Positions 25,665 to 38,765 of a DNA stretch of 64,000 nt are shown piece after piece. The position numbers were made by a program, and so were the translations under genes. Origin of the DNA: Pseudomonas sp. JM0905a (GTDB taxonomy: Bacteria > Pseudomonadota > Gammaproteobacteria > Pseudomonadales > Pseudomonadaceae); assembly GCF_014700075.1 (NCBI RefSeq), contig NZ_JACXBU010000003.1:574046-638045 (forward strand). The letters are read 5' to 3'. A model generated the notes under the pieces. That model saw only the letters and a list, made by a program, of their open reading frames with translations. It was not told the origin of the DNA and made no database searches. Each line of letters starts with the position of its first letter. Position 1 is the first letter of the stretch.

Positions 25665-27812
25665 ATGAAGAATAATTACCGGTCTGCACAACGGAACCAG
25701 ATGATGAAAAGCTCGCTATCGCGCCTTGGTATCACGCTATTGGCCGCCCTGATGTCACCTGCGCTGCTGGCGGCGAACCTGCAGGGGCTGGATGTTGCGG
25801 CCCTGCCGGGCGACAGGGTCGAACTCAAATTGGCCTTTGACGAGCCGGTGGTAGCTCCTCGTGGCTATACCATCGAGCAGCCAGCTCGCATTGCCCTGGA
25901 CCTGCCGGGCGTATCCAACAAGCTGGGTTCGAAGAATCGAGAGCTGGGCGTGGGCAATGCCCGCAGCTTGACCGTGGTAGAAGCCAAGGACCGCACTCGC
26001 CTGATCATCAACTTGTCCACGCTCGTGCCCTACAGCACTCGCGTGGATGGCCGAAACCTCTATGTGCTGGTTGGAGATTCCGCTTCGGCTCCGGCAGCTC
26101 CCCGTCCTGTTGCTGCTGCCCCGGCGCCCGCCCCGGCCGCCGCGTCCCTGGCCGCTTCGCAGCCGGTCAAGAGCTACGCCCGTGCCGGACGGGCCATCGA
26201 AAATATCGACTTCCAGCGTGGCGATCAGGGTGAGGGCAATGTGGTTATTACCCTGTCCGATCCCAGTGTCAGCCCGGACATCCAGGAGCAGGGCGGGAAG
26301 ATCCGTTTGGCCTTCCCCAAGACCCAGCTGCCTGAGCCGCTGCGCGTTCGCCTGGACGTGAAGGACTTCGCTACTCCCGTGCAGTTCGTCAGCGCCGCCG
26401 GTTCGGGCAACGACGCCAGCATCAGCATCGAGCCCACCGGCTATTATGACTACCTGGCCTATCAGACCGACAACAAGCTGACTGTCAGCATCAAACCGCT
26501 GACCCAGGAAGATGTGGAGAAGCGCAAGATTGAGCGCTTCGCTTATTCTGGTGAGAAGCTGTCGCTGAACTTCCAGGACATCGATGTGCGCTCGGTGCTG
26601 CAGCTGATCGCTGACTTCACTGACCTCAACCTGGTGGCTTCGGATACCGTACAAGGCAACATCACCCTGCGCCTGCAGAACGTGCCCTGGGACCAGGCGC
26701 TGGATCTGGTGCTGAAGACCAAGGGTCTGGACAAGCGCAAAGTGGGCAACGTCCTGCTGGTTGCGCCTGCGGACGAAATCGCCGCCCGCGAACGGCAGGA
26801 ACTGGAATCGCAGAAACAGATCGCCGAACTGGCGCCTCTGCGCCGTGAGCTGATCCAGGTGAACTACGCCAAGGCTGCCGATATCGCCAAGCTGTTCCAG
26901 TCCGTCACCAGTGGCGATCCCGCTGCTGCAGGGGCTGACGAGCGCGGCTCCATTACGGTGGATGACCGTACCAACAGCATCATCGCCTACCAGACCGAAG
27001 TTAAGCTGGAGGAGTTGCGTCGTATCGTCACGCAGCTGGATATCCCGGTTCGCCAGGTAATGATCGAAGCCCGCATCGTCGAAGCCAACGTTGATTACGA
27101 CAAGGCCTTGGGCGTGAACTGGCGTGGTGCGAGCATCGGCGACAACAACTTCGTCATCGGTGGTGGCGGCGCTGGCCGTCCGGCTGCCGGGCAGGCGGGT
27201 AACGTCAACCTGGCAAACGCGCCTTTCGTCGATCTCGGCGCTGAAAACGCGACGTCCAGTATTGGTATCGGTTTCATCACCGACAACACCATTCTCGACC
27301 TCGAGTTGTCGGCGATGGAGAAGACCGGTAACGGCGAAATCGTATCGCAGCCGAAGGTGGTCACCTCTGACAAGGAAACCGCGAAGATTCTGAAGGGGCA
27401 GGAAGTGCCCTACCAGGAAGCCAGCTCCAGCGGCGCCACCAGTACCTCGTTCAAGGAGGCGGCCCTGTCCCTGGAAGTCACTCCGCAGATCACGCCGGAC
27501 AACCGCATCATCATGGAGGTGAAGGTCACCAAGGACGCACCGGACTTCGCCAACGCCCTGAACGGTGTGCCGCCGATCAACAAGAACGAGGTAAACGCCA
27601 AGGTGCTGGTCAATGATGGTGAAACCATCGTGATAGGTGGGGTATTCTCCAACACCCAAACCAAGGCGGTGGACAAGGTGCCCTTCCTCGGCGACCTGCC
27701 CTACCTCGGCCGCATGTTCCGTCGCGACGTGGTTCAGGACAAGAAATCCGAGCTCCTGGTATTCCTCACTCCCCGCATCATGAACAATCAGGCCATTGCG
27801 GTGAGTCGCTGA
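25665..27812 (+). CDS. pilQ: PilQ, type IV pilus outer-membrane secretin
   Basis: A 715-residue secretin forming the pilus exit pore. It has a signal peptide ending ALLAAN, two AMIN peptidoglycan-binding domains (about residues 40-130 and 170-280) separated by a Pro/Ala linker, a secretin/TonB short N-terminal domain ([19 protein letters not shown]), an N1-type domain, and the secretin barrel ([19 protein letters not shown] ... [15 protein letters not shown]). ATG 25665 or ATG 25701 ([10 protein letters not shown]) could be the start; the second gives a more typical signal peptide. A variable Gly-rich insert (about residues 493-510) is shorter than in PAO1 as I recall it. Confidence 0.95.
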   Translation: MKNNYRSAQRNQMMKSSLSRLGITLLAALMSPALLAANLQGLDVAALPGDRVELKLAFDEPVVAPRGYTIEQPARIALDLPGVSNKLGSKNRELGVGNARSLTVVEAKDRTRLIINLSTLVPYSTRVDGRNLYVLVGDSASAPAAPRPVAAAPAPAPAAASLAASQPVKSYARAGRAIENIDFQRGDQGEGNVVITLSDPSVSPDIQEQGGKIRLAFPKTQLPEPLRVRLDVKDFATPVQFVSAAGSGNDASISIEPTGYYDYLAYQTDNKLTVSIKPLTQEDVEKRKIERFAYSGEKLSLNFQDIDVRSVLQLIADFTDLNLVASDTVQGNITLRLQNVPWDQALDLVLKTKGLDKRKVGNVLLVAPADEIAARERQELESQKQIAELAPLRRELIQVNYAKAADIAKLFQSVTSGDPAAAGADERGSITVDDRTNSIIAYQTEVKLEELRRIVTQLDIPVRQVMIEARIVEANVDYDKALGVNWRGASIGDNNFVIGGGGAGRPAAGQAGNVNLANAPFVDLGAENATSSIGIGFITDNTILDLELSAMEKTGNGEIVSQPKVVTSDKETAKILKGQEVPYQEASSSGATSTSFKEAALSLEVTPQITPDNRIIMEVKVTKDAPDFANALNGVPPINKNEVNAKVLVNDGETIVIGGVFSNTQTKAVDKVPFLGDLPYLGRMFRRDVVQDKKSELLVFLTPRIMNNQAIAVSR

Positions 27813-27817
27813 TATCG

Positions 27818-28336
27818 GTGCGTAATTTGATTCTGATCGGCCCGATGGGAGCTGGGAAAAGCACCATCGGGCGTTTGCTTGCCAAAGAGCTGCGTCTTCC
27901 CTTCAAGGACTCCGATAAGGAAATCGAACAGCGCACCGGCGCGGATATCCCCTGGATATTCGATGTCGAGGGCGAGCAGGGCTTCCGTGATCGCGAACAA
28001 GCGATGATCGAGGAGCTCTGCGGCCATGATGGCGTTGTCCTGGCGACCGGTGGCGGCGCGGTTCTGCGTCCGGCCAATCGTCAGGCCCTGCGTGGCGGTG
28101 GTCGTGTCGTCTATCTGCACACTTCAGTGGAGCAACAGATTGAACGCACCTCGCGTGACCGCAATCGGCCGCTGTTGCGTTCGGCCGACCCGGGGAAGGT
28201 CCTGCGCGACCTGATGGCGATTCGCGATCCGCTCTACCGCGAGATCGCGGACATCATCATCGAAACCGACGAACGGCCGCCGCGCATGGTGGTGCAAGAA
28301 ATACTGGCGCGCCTACAGGCATTGCCGCCCCGTTAA
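27818..28336 (+). CDS. aroK: Shikimate kinase AroK
   Basis: A 172-residue P-loop kinase phosphorylating shikimate in aromatic amino-acid synthesis. It shows Walker [10 protein letters not shown] (residues 8-16), the shikimate-binding Asp and Arg ([19 protein letters not shown]), the GGGAV motif, and the lid arginine in [12 protein letters not shown] start lies 5 bases after the pilQ stop. Linkage of pilMNOPQ to aroKB is conserved in gamma-proteobacteria. Confidence 0.96.
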   Translation: MRNLILIGPMGAGKSTIGRLLAKELRLPFKDSDKEIEQRTGADIPWIFDVEGEQGFRDREQAMIEELCGHDGVVLATGGGAVLRPANRQALRGGGRVVYLHTSVEQQIERTSRDRNRPLLRSADPGKVLRDLMAIRDPLYREIADIIIETDERPPRMVVQEILARLQALPPR

Positions 28337-28387
28337 AGCGAGGGCGGAACTGCGCTATCCTTTAGCCCTTTTTATATCGGGGGCCCC

Positions 28388-29491
28388 ATGCGGACACTTC
28401 AGGTCGATCTTGGCGAGCGTAGCTATCCCATCCATATAGGTTCTGGCCTGCTATCGCGGCCAGAGCTCTTCACGCCACATATCGCCGGTAAGCAGGTGGC
28501 CATCGTCACTAACGAGACTGTGGCCCCCCTCTATCTCGAAACGCTGACCCGGACGCTGCAGGGCTACTCGGTTCTGCCGGTGGTGCTGCCTGACGGCGAG
28601 GCCCATAAGAACTGGGAAACCCTGCAGCTGATCTTTGACGCCCTGCTGGGTGCTCGCCACGATCGCCGTACCACCGTCATCGCCCTGGGGGGCGGAGTGA
28701 TTGGTGACATGGCGGGCTTCGCCGCAGCCTGTTACCAGCGTGGTGTGGACTTCATCCAGGTGCCTACCACCCTGTTGTCCCAGGTGGATTCTTCGGTTGG
28801 TGGCAAGACCGGGATCAATCACCCGCTGGGCAAGAACATGGTGGGTGCCTTCTACCAGCCCAAGGCGGTGATCATCGATACCGATAGCCTGCGTACTCTG
28901 CCAGAGCGCGAGCTTTCCGCCGGCCTTGCGGAAGTGATCAAGTACGGACTGATTTGCGACGAGCCCTTCCTGCCCTGGCTGGCTGAAAAGATGCCGGCCA
29001 TGCGCGGCCTTGACGCTGGAGCCCTGACCGAGGCCATCGAGCGCTCTTGCGCGGCCAAGGCGCGAGTTGTTGGGGTGGATGAACGCGAATCCGGCCTGCG
29101 CGCCATCCTCAATCTGGGCCACACCTTCGGCCACGCCATCGAGACCCAGATGGGTTACGGCGCCTGGCTGCACGGCGAGGCGGTATCGGCAGGTACCGTC
29201 ATGGCCCTCGAAATGTCCAGCCGGCTTGGCTGGATTTCAACCGACGAGCGCGACGCGGCGATTCGCCTGCTGCGCAGCGCCGGCTTGCCGGTCGTACCCC
29301 CGGCGGACATGACGCCGGAACATTTCCTCCAGCACATGGCCGTAGACAAGAAGGTGCTCGACGGTCAATTGCGCCTGGTGCTGTTGCGCCGGATTGGCGA
29401 GGCCGTCGTGACTGCCGACTATCCGCGCGACGTGCTGGAGGCCACCCTGGCCGCTGACTATCGCGCCCTGGCCGACCAGCTTGGAGAGTAA
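28388..29491 (+). CDS. aroB: 3-dehydroquinate synthase AroB
   Basis: A 367-residue NAD- and metal-dependent enzyme for the second step of the shikimate pathway. It contains the NAD-binding [13 protein letters not shown], the [25 protein letters not shown] signature region, and metal ligands in [12 protein letters not shown] and LHGEAVSAG. The start is ATG 28388, 51 bases after aroK. It precedes the damX-like gene by 9 bases, matching the aroK-aroB-damX order of enterics. Confidence 0.97.
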   Translation: MRTLQVDLGERSYPIHIGSGLLSRPELFTPHIAGKQVAIVTNETVAPLYLETLTRTLQGYSVLPVVLPDGEAHKNWETLQLIFDALLGARHDRRTTVIALGGGVIGDMAGFAAACYQRGVDFIQVPTTLLSQVDSSVGGKTGINHPLGKNMVGAFYQPKAVIIDTDSLRTLPERELSAGLAEVIKYGLICDEPFLPWLAEKMPAMRGLDAGALTEAIERSCAAKARVVGVDERESGLRAILNLGHTFGHAIETQMGYGAWLHGEAVSAGTVMALEMSSRLGWISTDERDAAIRLLRSAGLPVVPPADMTPEHFLQHMAVDKKVLDGQLRLVLLRRIGEAVVTADYPRDVLEATLAADYRALADQLGE

Positions 29492-29500
29492 GGAATTCCC

Positions 29501-31174
29501 ATGAGCAGCCTGCACGCCGACGAGGCCTACCTCGGCCATTACCAGTTCACCCATGACCCGTTCGCGGCGCGGGTGCCTGGCTTCAAGTTCTTCCCGGCTC
29601 AGCGCAAACCCGTGCTGGGTCAGCTTCACCACCTTGCCCGCTATAGCCAGCTGATGCTGGTGGTGAGTGGTCCCCACGGCAGCGGCAAGACACTGCTGCG
29701 CCAGGCGCTGGTGGCCAGCACCAACAAGCAGGCCGTGCAGAGTCTGGTCGTGTCGGCGCGTAATTCGGCTGAAGCTGGCGGCTTGCTGCGCCAGATATCC
29801 CAAGGGCTGAACATTGCTCAGGCCGATGTGCGTTCCATCCTTGCCCAGGTCGCCCAACTGGCCCTGACCGGCCAGGAGGTGTACCTGCTGGTTGATGACG
29901 CCGAAGAGCTGGACGATGCCGCCCTCGACAATCTGCTGGCCCTGGCCGAGGGCAATGTCGAGGCGCGCACCCATGTCTTTCTGTTTGGCGAGGATTCCCT
30001 GCTCGCACGCCTTGATGCGCTCGCCGAGGGTGAAGAGCGTTTCCACGTCATCGAGCTTCAGCCCTATAGCCAGGAGGAAACCCGCGAGTACCTTGGTCAG
30101 CGTCTCGAAGGCGCCGGTCGTGGCGTCGAGCTGCTGAGTGATGAGCAGGTGGACGAGATCCATCTGCAGTCCGGCGGTTGGCCGGGTGCAATCAACCAGG
30201 TCGCGCGCGATCTCATGATCGAAGCCATGCTTGCCGAGCGCGGAGCGTCGCGGAAATCCGCCGGCGGCTTCAATCTGCCGAAGAAGCACCTGTTGGCTCT
30301 GGCTGTGGTCGGGGTGGGTGTGATCGCCGCCTGGATGATGCAGGGGCGCAATGAAGGCAGCGTCGAGCAAGCTCCTGCCACTGCCCAGCTGCCGTTGGAG
30401 CAGGCGCCAGCCGGTCAGGCTCCCAGCCAGGATGATTCGGGTGCTCCGGCCGTCGAGTTTGCAGGTTCCTCGCAGCCGCTGCCCTTGCCGCTGGTGGGTG
30501 AGGCTCAGCCGGTGATTCGCGAGCCGCTGGCCCAGGCTGCTGGCCAGGGCGAGCCGGAGGATGGACCGGCACCCGCAGAGGCCGCCAACGTGCCGCCTAC
30601 CGTGACCACCATTGCACCGCCCCAGGGCGCGACCGCCAGTCCGGAGCCCATCGCACCGGTGGAGCCCATCGTGCCGGCACAACCGCTGTCCAAGCCGGCT
30701 CAACCCATTGCAGCTGCGCCCGTAGCTCCGGCAGTCCAGGCTGCTGCACCCAAGCCAGTTGCGCCGGCCCCGGCTGCAGCACCGGTTCCGGCCCCAGCGT
30801 CCAAGCCGGCTTCCGCGCCTGCCCAGGCCGCGGCCAAGCCTTCCGAGAAGCTGGCCCCGACAACTGCGTCGGTCGCCCCGGCTGGCGCTGCAGGCAATGG
30901 CTGGTATCGTAGCCAGACCGCCAGCCACTTCGCCCTGCAGGTGCTTGGCACCAGTTCGGAGAGCAGCGCAAAGGCCTTCGTGCAGCAGAACGGCGGGCAG
31001 TACCGCTACTTCAAGAAGCAGCACCAGGGCAAGGTGCTCTACGTCGTGACCTACGGTAGCTTCCCCAGCCGGACTGCGGCCCAGGCGGCAATCAAGTCCC
31101 TGCCGGCCAAGGTTCAGGCTGGCAAACCCTGGCCCAAGACCTTCGCCAGCATCCAGCAGGAAATGGCTCGCTAG
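29501..31174 (+). CDS. AAA/SPOR-domain protein (DamX-like)
   Basis: A 557-residue protein with a cytoplasmic AAA ATPase region resembling ExeA-type proteins (Walker A GPHGSGKT at about 52-59; Walker B-like VYLLVDDAEELD), a membrane helix at about 263-282 (LLALAVVGVGVIAAWMM), a long Pro/Ala/Gln linker, and a C-terminal SPOR domain (HFALQVLGTSSESSAKAFV ... VVTYGSFPSRTAAQAAI). E. coli DamX has the same gene neighbours, a membrane helix and a SPOR domain and works at the division septum. The intact N-terminal ATPase here suggests additional energy use. An AAGGA site precedes ATG 29501. Confidence 0.87.
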   Translation: MSSLHADEAYLGHYQFTHDPFAARVPGFKFFPAQRKPVLGQLHHLARYSQLMLVVSGPHGSGKTLLRQALVASTNKQAVQSLVVSARNSAEAGGLLRQISQGLNIAQADVRSILAQVAQLALTGQEVYLLVDDAEELDDAALDNLLALAEGNVEARTHVFLFGEDSLLARLDALAEGEERFHVIELQPYSQEETREYLGQRLEGAGRGVELLSDEQVDEIHLQSGGWPGAINQVARDLMIEAMLAERGASRKSAGGFNLPKKHLLALAVVGVGVIAAWMMQGRNEGSVEQAPATAQLPLEQAPAGQAPSQDDSGAPAVEFAGSSQPLPLPLVGEAQPVIREPLAQAAGQGEPEDGPAPAEAANVPPTVTTIAPPQGATASPEPIAPVEPIVPAQPLSKPAQPIAAAPVAPAVQAAAPKPVAPAPAAAPVPAPASKPASAPAQAAAKPSEKLAPTTASVAPAGAAGNGWYRSQTASHFALQVLGTSSESSAKAFVQQNGGQYRYFKKQHQGKVLYVVTYGSFPSRTAAQAAIKSLPAKVQAGKPWPKTFASIQQEMAR

Positions 31175-31203
31175 TTTTCTGCGAGCCTGATCCCCCGCCT
31201 TAT

Positions 31204-31250
31204 GACCAGGTGGTCGCTAGCACGACCTCCTGGTTCATTCATTCATTTTT
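31204..31250 (+). terminator. Probable terminator after the damX-like gene
   Basis: A 12-bp stem with one mismatch (ACCAGGTGGTCG, 31205-31216, with CGACCTCCTGGT, 31223-31234) and a 6-base loop is followed by TCATTCATTCATTTTT. It lies 30 bases after the stop and would end the pil-aro-damX transcript. Confidence 0.6.
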
Positions 31251-31284
31251 GCGACATCGACTTTCACTGGTTGGTCACTAAGAT

Positions 31285-31313
31285 TTGTGGTCGACCAATG
31301 GGCTATGTACAAT
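31285..31313 (+). promoter_or_regulatory. Sigma-70-type promoter of gltBD with overlapping palindrome
   Basis: TTGTGG and TACAAT are separated by exactly 17 bases, predicting a start near 31320 and a leader of about 110 bases. A perfect palindrome TGGTCGACCA (31288-31297) overlaps the -35, and TTGGTC / GACCAA arms (31271-31298) extend it, suggesting an operator. Confidence 0.55.
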
Positions 31314-31427
31314 GACCTCCCTTTGCCCTACGCAAAAGCTGGCGTCAAGTCCGGCGCGTATGGTAAGGAGTTGAATTACAAAGCAATTCTGCCTTTTTCT
31401 GAAGGCAACCCTGGTGAGAGTTCCCCT

Positions 31428-34400
31428 ATGAAAGCAGGTCTGTACCATCCTGATGAATTCAAGGATAACTGCGGTTTCGGCTTGATCGCCCATATGCAGG
31501 GCGAGGCGAGCCACCATCTTCTTAAAACCGCCATCGAAGCCCTGACCTGCATGACCCACCGCGGCGGCATCAATGCCGACGGCAAGACTGGTGACGGTTG
31601 TGGTCTGTTGATCCAGAAGCCTGACCTTTTCCTGCGCGCCATCGCCAAGGAAACCTTCTCGGTCGAACTGCCTGCCCAGTACGCGGTCGGCATGGTCTTC
31701 TTCAACCAGGACCCGGTTCGTGCCGAAGCGGCTCGCGAGAACATGAATCGCGAAATCCTCGCTGCCGGCCTGCAGCTGATCGGCTGGCGCAAGGTCCCGG
31801 TCGACACCAGCGTCCTCGGCCGACTGGCCCTGGAGCGCCTGCCGCAGATCGAGCAAGTGTTTATCGGCGGCGACGGCCTTGGCGACCAGGAAATGGCGGT
31901 CAAGCTGTTCAGCGCCCGTCGTCGCTCTTCCGTGGCCAACGCCGCGGACGCCGACCATTACATCTGCAGCTTCTCGAACAAGACCATCATCTACAAAGGC
32001 CTGATGATGCCGGCCGACCTGCAGCAGTTCTACCCGGACCTGGGTGACGAGCGCCTGCAGACCGCCATTTGCGTGTTCCACCAGCGCTTCTCCACCAACA
32101 CCCTGCCGAAGTGGCCGCTGGCGCAGCCCTTCCGCTTCCTCGCCCACAACGGCGAGATCAATACCATCACCGGCAACCGCAACTGGGCGGTGGCGCGTCG
32201 CACCAAGTTCGCGAACGAACAGTTACCCGATATCGATGAGCTCGGCCCGCTGGTCAACCGCGTTGGTTCCGACTCCTCCAGCATGGACAACATGCTCGAA
32301 CTGATGGTCACCGGCGGCATCGACCTCTTCCGTGGCGTGCGCATGATCATCCCGCCGGCCTGGCAGAACATGGAAACCATGGATGCCGACCTGCGTGCCT
32401 TCTACGAATACAACTCCATGCACATGGAGCCCTGGGACGGCCCCGCCGGCGTCGTGCTCACCGACGGCCGCTACGCCGTCTGCCTGCTCGATCGCAACGG
32501 CCTGCGCCCGGCCCGCTGGGTCACCACCAAGAACGGCTACATCACCCTCGCGTCGGAAATCGGCGTATGGGACTACAAGCCGGAAGATGTACTCGCCAAG
32601 GGCCGTGTCGGTCCTGGGCAGATCCTCGCGGTGGACACCGAGACCGGCCAGATCCTCAACACCAACGACATCGACAGCCGCCTGAAGTCGCGCCACCCGT
32701 ACAAGCAGTGGCTGCGTCAGAGCGCCGTGCGCATCCAGGCCAAGCTGGACGACGACCACGGTGTGGCCAGCTACGACAGCGACCAGCTCAAACAGTACAT
32801 GAAGATGTTCCAGGTCACCTTCGAGGAGCGTGACCAGGTGCTGCGTCCGCTGGCCGAGCAGGGCCAGGAAGCGGTTGGTTCCATGGGTGACGACACGCCC
32901 ATGGCCGTGCTGTCCCAGCGCGTACGTTCGCCGTTCGACTACTTCCGCCAGCAGTTCGCGCAGGTTACCAACCCGCCGATCGACCCGCTGCGCGAAGCCA
33001 TCGTCATGTCCCTGGAGATCTGCCTCGGTGCCGAGCGCAACATCTTCAGCGAGTCACCGGACCACGCCACCCGCGTGATCCTCAGCAGCCCGGTGATCTC
33101 CCCTGCCAAGTGGCGCGCACTGATGTCCCTGGACCGCCCGGGCTTCGAGCGTCACATCATCGACCTGAACTACGACGAGAGCCTCGGTCTCGAAGCGGCC
33201 GTGCGCAACATGGCCGACCAGGCCGAAGAAGCCGTACGTTCCGGCAAGGTGCTGCTGGTCCTGACTGACCGTCACATCGCCCCTGGCAAGCTGCCCGCCC
33301 ACGCTTCCCTGGCCGTTGGCGCCGTGCACCACCGCCTGGTGGAGAAGGGCCTGCGTTGCGACTGCAACATCCTGGTCGAGACCGCCACCGCCCGTGACCC
33401 GCACCACTTCGCCGTGCTGGTGGGCTTCGGCGCCTCCGCCGTCTACCCGTTCCTCGCCTATGAAGTGCTGGCTGACCTGATCCGCACCGGCGAAGTGCTG
33501 GGCGACCTGTACGAAGTCTTCAAGCACTACCGCAAGGGCATCTCCAAGGGGCTGCTGAAGATCCTGTCGAAGATGGGCATCTCCACCATTGCCTCCTACC
33601 GCGGTGCGCAGCTGTTCGAAGCTGTCGGCCTGTCCGAGGAAGTGGTCGACCTCAGCTTCCGTGGCGTTGCCAGTCGCATCAAGGGCGCGCGCTTCGTCGA
33701 CATCGAGTCCGAGCAGAAGCTGCTGGCCAATGAAGCCTGGAACAACCGCAAGGCCATCCAGCAAGGCGGCCTGCTGAAGTTCGTCTACGGCGGCGAGTAC
33801 CACGCCTACAACCCGGACGTGGTGAACACCCTGCAAGCCGCCGTGCAGCAGGGCAACTACGAGAAGTTCAAGGAATACACCTCTCTGGTGGACAACCGCC
33901 CGGTGTCGATGCTGCGCGACCTGCTCAAGGTCAAAGTCGCCGACCAGCCGCTGCCGCTGGACGAGATCGAGCCGCTGGAGTCCATCTTCAAGCGCTTCGA
34001 TGCCGCCGGTATCTCCCTGGGCGCGCTGTCTCCCGAGGCCCACGAGGCCCTGGCAGAAGCCATGAACCGCCTGGGCGGCCGCTCCAACTCCGGGGAGGGC
34101 GGTGAAGACCCGGCGCGCTACGGCACCGTGAAGAGCTCCAAGATCAAGCAGGTGGCCACCGGCCGCTTTGGCGTCACCCCGGAATACCTGGTCAACGCCG
34201 AAGTGCTGCAGATCAAGGTCGCCCAGGGCGCCAAGCCCGGTGAAGGTGGCCAGCTGCCTGGCGGCAAGGTCAACGGCCTGATCGCTCGTCTGCGCTACGC
34301 AGTGCCCGGCGTCACCCTGATCTCGCCGCCGCCGCACCACGACATCTACTCCATCGAAGACCTCGCCCAGCTGATCTACGACCTCAAGCAGGTCAACCCG

Positions 34401-35873
34401 CAGGCGCTGGTTTCGGTGAAGCTGGTGGCTGAAGCCGGCGTCGGCACCATTGCCGCTGGCGTGGCCAAGGCCTATGCCGACCTGATCACCATCTCCGGCT
34501 ATGACGGCGGTACCGGCGCATCCCCGCTGACCTCCATCAAGTACGCCGGCAGCCCGTGGGAACTCGGCCTGGCGGAAACCCACCAGACCCTGCGCGGCAA
34601 CGACCTGCGCGGCAAGGTGCGCGTACAGACCGACGGCGGCCTGAAAACCGGCCTCGACGTCATCAAGGCGGCCATCCTCGGCGCCGAAAGCTTTGGCTTC
34701 GGTACCGCGCCGATGATCGCCCTGGGCTGCAAATACCTGCGCATCTGCCACCTGAACAACTGCGCCACCGGCGTCGCCACTCAGAACGACAAGCTGCGCA
34801 AGGACCACTTCATCGGCACCGTCGAAATGGTGATGAACTTCTTCACCTACATCGCCGAAGAAACCCGTGAGTGGCTGGCCAAGCTGGGCGTACGCAGCCT
34901 GAGCGAGCTGATTGGTCGCACCGACCTGCTGGAAATGCTGCCGGGCGACACCGCGAAACAGGGCTTCCTTGATCTGAGTCCGCTGCTCGGCAGCGACCAC
35001 GTGCCGGCCGACAGGCCGCAGTTTTGCGAAGTTGAGAAGAACCCGCCCTTCGACCCAGGTCTGCTGGCCGAGAAGATGTGGGGTATCGCCAAGTCTGCCG
35101 TCGAAGGCAAGACCGGCGGCGTCTACGATCTGGAAATCTGCAACTGCGACCGTTCCATCGGTGCGCGCATTTCCGGTGAGATCGCCCGTCGTCACGGCAA
35201 CCAGGGCATGAAGGACGCTCCGGTGACCTTCCGCTTCCGTGGTACCGCGGGCCAGAGCTTCGGCGTGTGGAACGCCGGCGGCCTGAACCTATACCTCGAA
35301 GGCGACGCCAACGACTACGTGGGCAAGGGCATGACCGGCGGCAAGGTGGTGATCACCCCGCCGAAGGGCAGCCCGTTCAAGAGCCAGGAGTCGGCCATCG
35401 TCGGCAACACCTGCCTCTACGGCGCCACTGGCGGCAAGCTGTTCGCCGCCGGTACCGCAGGCGAGCGCTTCGCGGTGCGTAACTCCGGCGCCCACGCCGT
35501 GGTGGAAGGCACTGGCGACCACTGCTGCGAGTACATGACCGGCGGTTTCGTCTGCGTTCTCGGCAAGACCGGCTACAACTTCGGTTCCGGCATGACCGGC
35601 GGCTTCGCCTACGTGCTGGATCAGGACAACAGCTTCGTCGACCGGGTCAACCACGAACTGGTGGAAATCCAGCGCATCAGCAACGAGTCCATGGAGGCCT
35701 ACCGTAGCCACCTGCACAGCGTGCTGGTCGAGTATGTGAAGGAAACTTCCAGCGACTGGGGTGCTCACCTGCTCGAGAACCTGGACGACTACCTGCGCAA
35801 GTTCTGGCTGGTCAAGCCGAAGGCTGCGAGCCTGGCTTCGCTGCTCTCCAGCACCCGTGCCAACCCGCAATAA
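31428..35873 (+). CDS. gltB: Glutamate synthase large subunit GltB
   Basis: A 1481-residue amidotransferase that, with GltD, turns glutamine and 2-oxoglutarate into two glutamates. Processing after a 14-residue propeptide exposes Cys15 (DNCGFG), the N-terminal nucleophile of class II GATases. Then come the central domain, the FMN-binding synthase barrel ([29 protein letters not shown]), the 3Fe-4S cysteines C-x5-C-x4-C in [13 protein letters not shown], and the C-terminal beta-helix. The frame is open 47 codons upstream to 31287, but the promoter lies there and homologues start MKxGLYHPxEF, so ATG 31428 is used. gltD follows 36 bases later. Confidence 0.96.
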   Translation: MKAGLYHPDEFKDNCGFGLIAHMQGEASHHLLKTAIEALTCMTHRGGINADGKTGDGCGLLIQKPDLFLRAIAKETFSVELPAQYAVGMVFFNQDPVRAEAARENMNREILAAGLQLIGWRKVPVDTSVLGRLALERLPQIEQVFIGGDGLGDQEMAVKLFSARRRSSVANAADADHYICSFSNKTIIYKGLMMPADLQQFYPDLGDERLQTAICVFHQRFSTNTLPKWPLAQPFRFLAHNGEINTITGNRNWAVARRTKFANEQLPDIDELGPLVNRVGSDSSSMDNMLELMVTGGIDLFRGVRMIIPPAWQNMETMDADLRAFYEYNSMHMEPWDGPAGVVLTDGRYAVCLLDRNGLRPARWVTTKNGYITLASEIGVWDYKPEDVLAKGRVGPGQILAVDTETGQILNTNDIDSRLKSRHPYKQWLRQSAVRIQAKLDDDHGVASYDSDQLKQYMKMFQVTFEERDQVLRPLAEQGQEAVGSMGDDTPMAVLSQRVRSPFDYFRQQFAQVTNPPIDPLREAIVMSLEICLGAERNIFSESPDHATRVILSSPVISPAKWRALMSLDRPGFERHIIDLNYDESLGLEAAVRNMADQAEEAVRSGKVLLVLTDRHIAPGKLPAHASLAVGAVHHRLVEKGLRCDCNILVETATARDPHHFAVLVGFGASAVYPFLAYEVLADLIRTGEVLGDLYEVFKHYRKGISKGLLKILSKMGISTIASYRGAQLFEAVGLSEEVVDLSFRGVASRIKGARFVDIESEQKLLANEAWNNRKAIQQGGLLKFVYGGEYHAYNPDVVNTLQAAVQQGNYEKFKEYTSLVDNRPVSMLRDLLKVKVADQPLPLDEIEPLESIFKRFDAAGISLGALSPEAHEALAEAMNRLGGRSNSGEGGEDPARYGTVKSSKIKQVATGRFGVTPEYLVNAEVLQIKVAQGAKPGEGGQLPGGKVNGLIARLRYAVPGVTLISPPPHHDIYSIEDLAQLIYDLKQVNPQALVSVKLVAEAGVGTIAAGVAKAYADLITISGYDGGTGASPLTSIKYAGSPWELGLAETHQTLRGNDLRGKVRVQTDGGLKTGLDVIKAAILGAESFGFGTAPMIALGCKYLRICHLNNCATGVATQNDKLRKDHFIGTVEMVMNFFTYIAEETREWLAKLGVRSLSELIGRTDLLEMLPGDTAKQGFLDLSPLLGSDHVPADRPQFCEVEKNPPFDPGLLAEKMWGIAKSAVEGKTGGVYDLEICNCDRSIGARISGEIARRHGNQGMKDAPVTFRFRGTAGQSFGVWNAGGLNLYLEGDANDYVGKGMTGGKVVITPPKGSPFKSQESAIVGNTCLYGATGGKLFAAGTAGERFAVRNSGAHAVVEGTGDHCCEYMTGGFVCVLGKTGYNFGSGMTGGFAYVLDQDNSFVDRVNHELVEIQRISNESMEAYRSHLHSVLVEYVKETSSDWGAHLLENLDDYLRKFWLVKPKAASLASLLSSTRANPQ

Positions 35874-37328
<1,455 letters not shown>

Positions 37329-37349
37329 GCTGCTGCGCTCGGCCAGGCG

Positions 37350-37412
37350 TTGTTGAAAACAGGCTCGGAATGCTCATTTACAACTGTAAACTCCGCTTCC
37401 TCGCCTGTTTTC
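37350..37412. repeat. Nested palindromic intergenic repeat, copy 2
   Basis: GAAAACAGGC (37355-37364) pairs with GCCTGTTTTC (37403-37412), enclosing TTTAC-AACT-GTAAA (37377-37390). The words ATGCTCATTTAC and GTAAACTCCGCT are identical to copy 1 at 11155-11286, while the flanking arms have changed in compensating fashion (AAAAACAGAC versus GAAAACAGGC). It lies 21 bases after the gltD stop. Confidence 0.75.
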
Positions 37413-37479
37413 GCCTAGCCTGACCTTCGCTCGCGACGCTTAGAAATACCGGACGACGCGTCAATTCGTCGCGATGGAC

Positions 37480-37507
37480 AAAAGGCACGGCACCCGCCGT
37501 GCCTTTT
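37480..37507 (+). terminator. Intrinsic terminator between gltD and hemE
   Basis: AAAAGGCACGGC-ACCC-GCCGTGCCTTTT: a perfect 12-bp stem with a 4-base loop and its own T-run, about 150 bases after gltD and 48 bases before the hemE ATG. It may equally sit in the hemE leader as an attenuator. Confidence 0.8.
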
Positions 37508-37555
37508 GCATTGGGCTCTGCGAAAATGCCCGCACTTTTTTGCTGGAATCCTGCC

Positions 37556-38623
37556 ATGACCGCTCTGAAGAACGACCGTTTCCTTCGCGCGCTGCTGAAG
37601 CAGCCAGTCGACGTCACCCCTGTCTGGATGATGCGCCAGGCCGGTCGCTACCTGCCGGAGTACCGCGCAACCCGCGCCAAGGCCGGTGACTTCATGAGCC
37701 TGTGCATGAACCCCGAGCTGGCCTGCGAAGTGACCCTGCAGCCGCTGGATCGCTACCCGCAACTGGACGCGGCGATCCTCTTCTCCGACATCCTCACCAT
37801 CCCCGACGCCATGGGCCAGGGCCTGTTCTTCGAGGCTGGCGAAGGTCCGCGCTTCAAGAAAGTGGTGAATAACCAGGCTGACATCGACGCCCTGCCGATT
37901 CCCGACGCGGAGAAGGACCTGGGTTATGTGATGGACGCCGTGCGCACCATTCGCCGTGAGCTGAACGGCCGGGTGCCGCTGATCGGCTTCTCCGGCAGTC
38001 CCTGGACGCTCGCGACCTACATGGTCGAAGGCGGCTCGAGCCGTGACTTCCGCAAGTCCAAGGCGATGCTCTATGACAATCCGCAGGCCATGCACGCCCT
38101 GTTGGACAAGCTGGCCCAGTCGGTGACCGCCTACCTCAACGGCCAGATCATGGCCGGCGCCCAGGCGGTGCAGATCTTCGACTCCTGGGGCGGCGCGCTG
38201 TCCGCAGCGGCCTATCAGGAATTCTCCCTGGCCTACATGAAGAAGATCGTCGACGGCCTGATCCGCGAGCACGACGGTCGTCGTGTGCCGGTGATCCTTT
38301 TTACCAAGGGTGGCGGCCTCTGGCTGGAGTCCATGGCCGATACCGGCGCCGAAGCCCTGGGCCTGGACTGGACCTGCGACATCGGTAGCGCCCGTGCCCG
38401 CGTGGGTAGCAAGGTGGCGCTGCAGGGCAACATGGATCCCTCTGTGCTCTACGCCAATCCGGCTGCTATCCGCGCCGAGGTGGGCCGCATCCTCGCGGCG
38501 TATGGCAATGGCACTGGCCACGTCTTCAATCTCGGCCACGGCATCACCCCGGAAGTCGACCCGGCCCACGCCGGCGCCTTCTTCGAGGCGGTGCACGAGC
38601 TCTCGGCGCAGTACCACGCCTGA
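37556..38623 (+). CDS. hemE: Uroporphyrinogen decarboxylase HemE
   Basis: A 355-residue TIM-barrel enzyme that removes four acetate carboxyls from uroporphyrinogen III in heme synthesis. Family signatures [16 protein letters not shown] and [18 protein letters not shown] are intact, with catalytic Asp in [18 protein letters not shown] 37556 ([14 protein letters not shown]) is used; the 19-codon upstream extension overlaps the terminator hairpin and is not conserved. It is followed by its own terminator. Confidence 0.97.
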   Translation: MTALKNDRFLRALLKQPVDVTPVWMMRQAGRYLPEYRATRAKAGDFMSLCMNPELACEVTLQPLDRYPQLDAAILFSDILTIPDAMGQGLFFEAGEGPRFKKVVNNQADIDALPIPDAEKDLGYVMDAVRTIRRELNGRVPLIGFSGSPWTLATYMVEGGSSRDFRKSKAMLYDNPQAMHALLDKLAQSVTAYLNGQIMAGAQAVQIFDSWGGALSAAAYQEFSLAYMKKIVDGLIREHDGRRVPVILFTKGGGLWLESMADTGAEALGLDWTCDIGSARARVGSKVALQGNMDPSVLYANPAAIRAEVGRILAAYGNGTGHVFNLGHGITPEVDPAHAGAFFEAVHELSAQYHA

Positions 38624-38640
38624 GTCGCCTGCCGAAAATG

Positions 38641-38667
38641 AAAAAGCCCGGTGATGCCGGGCTTTTT
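38641..38667. terminator. Intrinsic terminator after hemE
   Basis: AAAAAGCCCGG-TGATG-CCGGGCTTTTT: a perfect 11-bp stem with T-run, 17 bases after the hemE stop. Confidence 0.92.
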
Positions 38668-38765
38668 CATGCCTGAAGCGGGATCAGACCCGTCGGTATC
38701 GCTCGCGATTGGCATGTCCTGCGCATAGAATCCAGCGGTACCCAAAGGCACCAGGAGGGAAGTTC

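Noticed and set aside
28337..28387. Possible terminator between aroK and aroB (AGGGC ... GCCCT then T-run)
   Set aside because: Only 5 bp with a loop of about 20 bases; too weak to claim.
31287..31427. Longer gltB start giving 47 extra residues
   Set aside because: The region contains the promoter -10 and lacks family similarity; the GATase needs Cys soon after the start, as given by ATG 31428.
33054..35195. 713-residue open frame antisense to gltB
   Set aside because: Shadow of gltB, which has full homology and conserved catalytic residues on plus.
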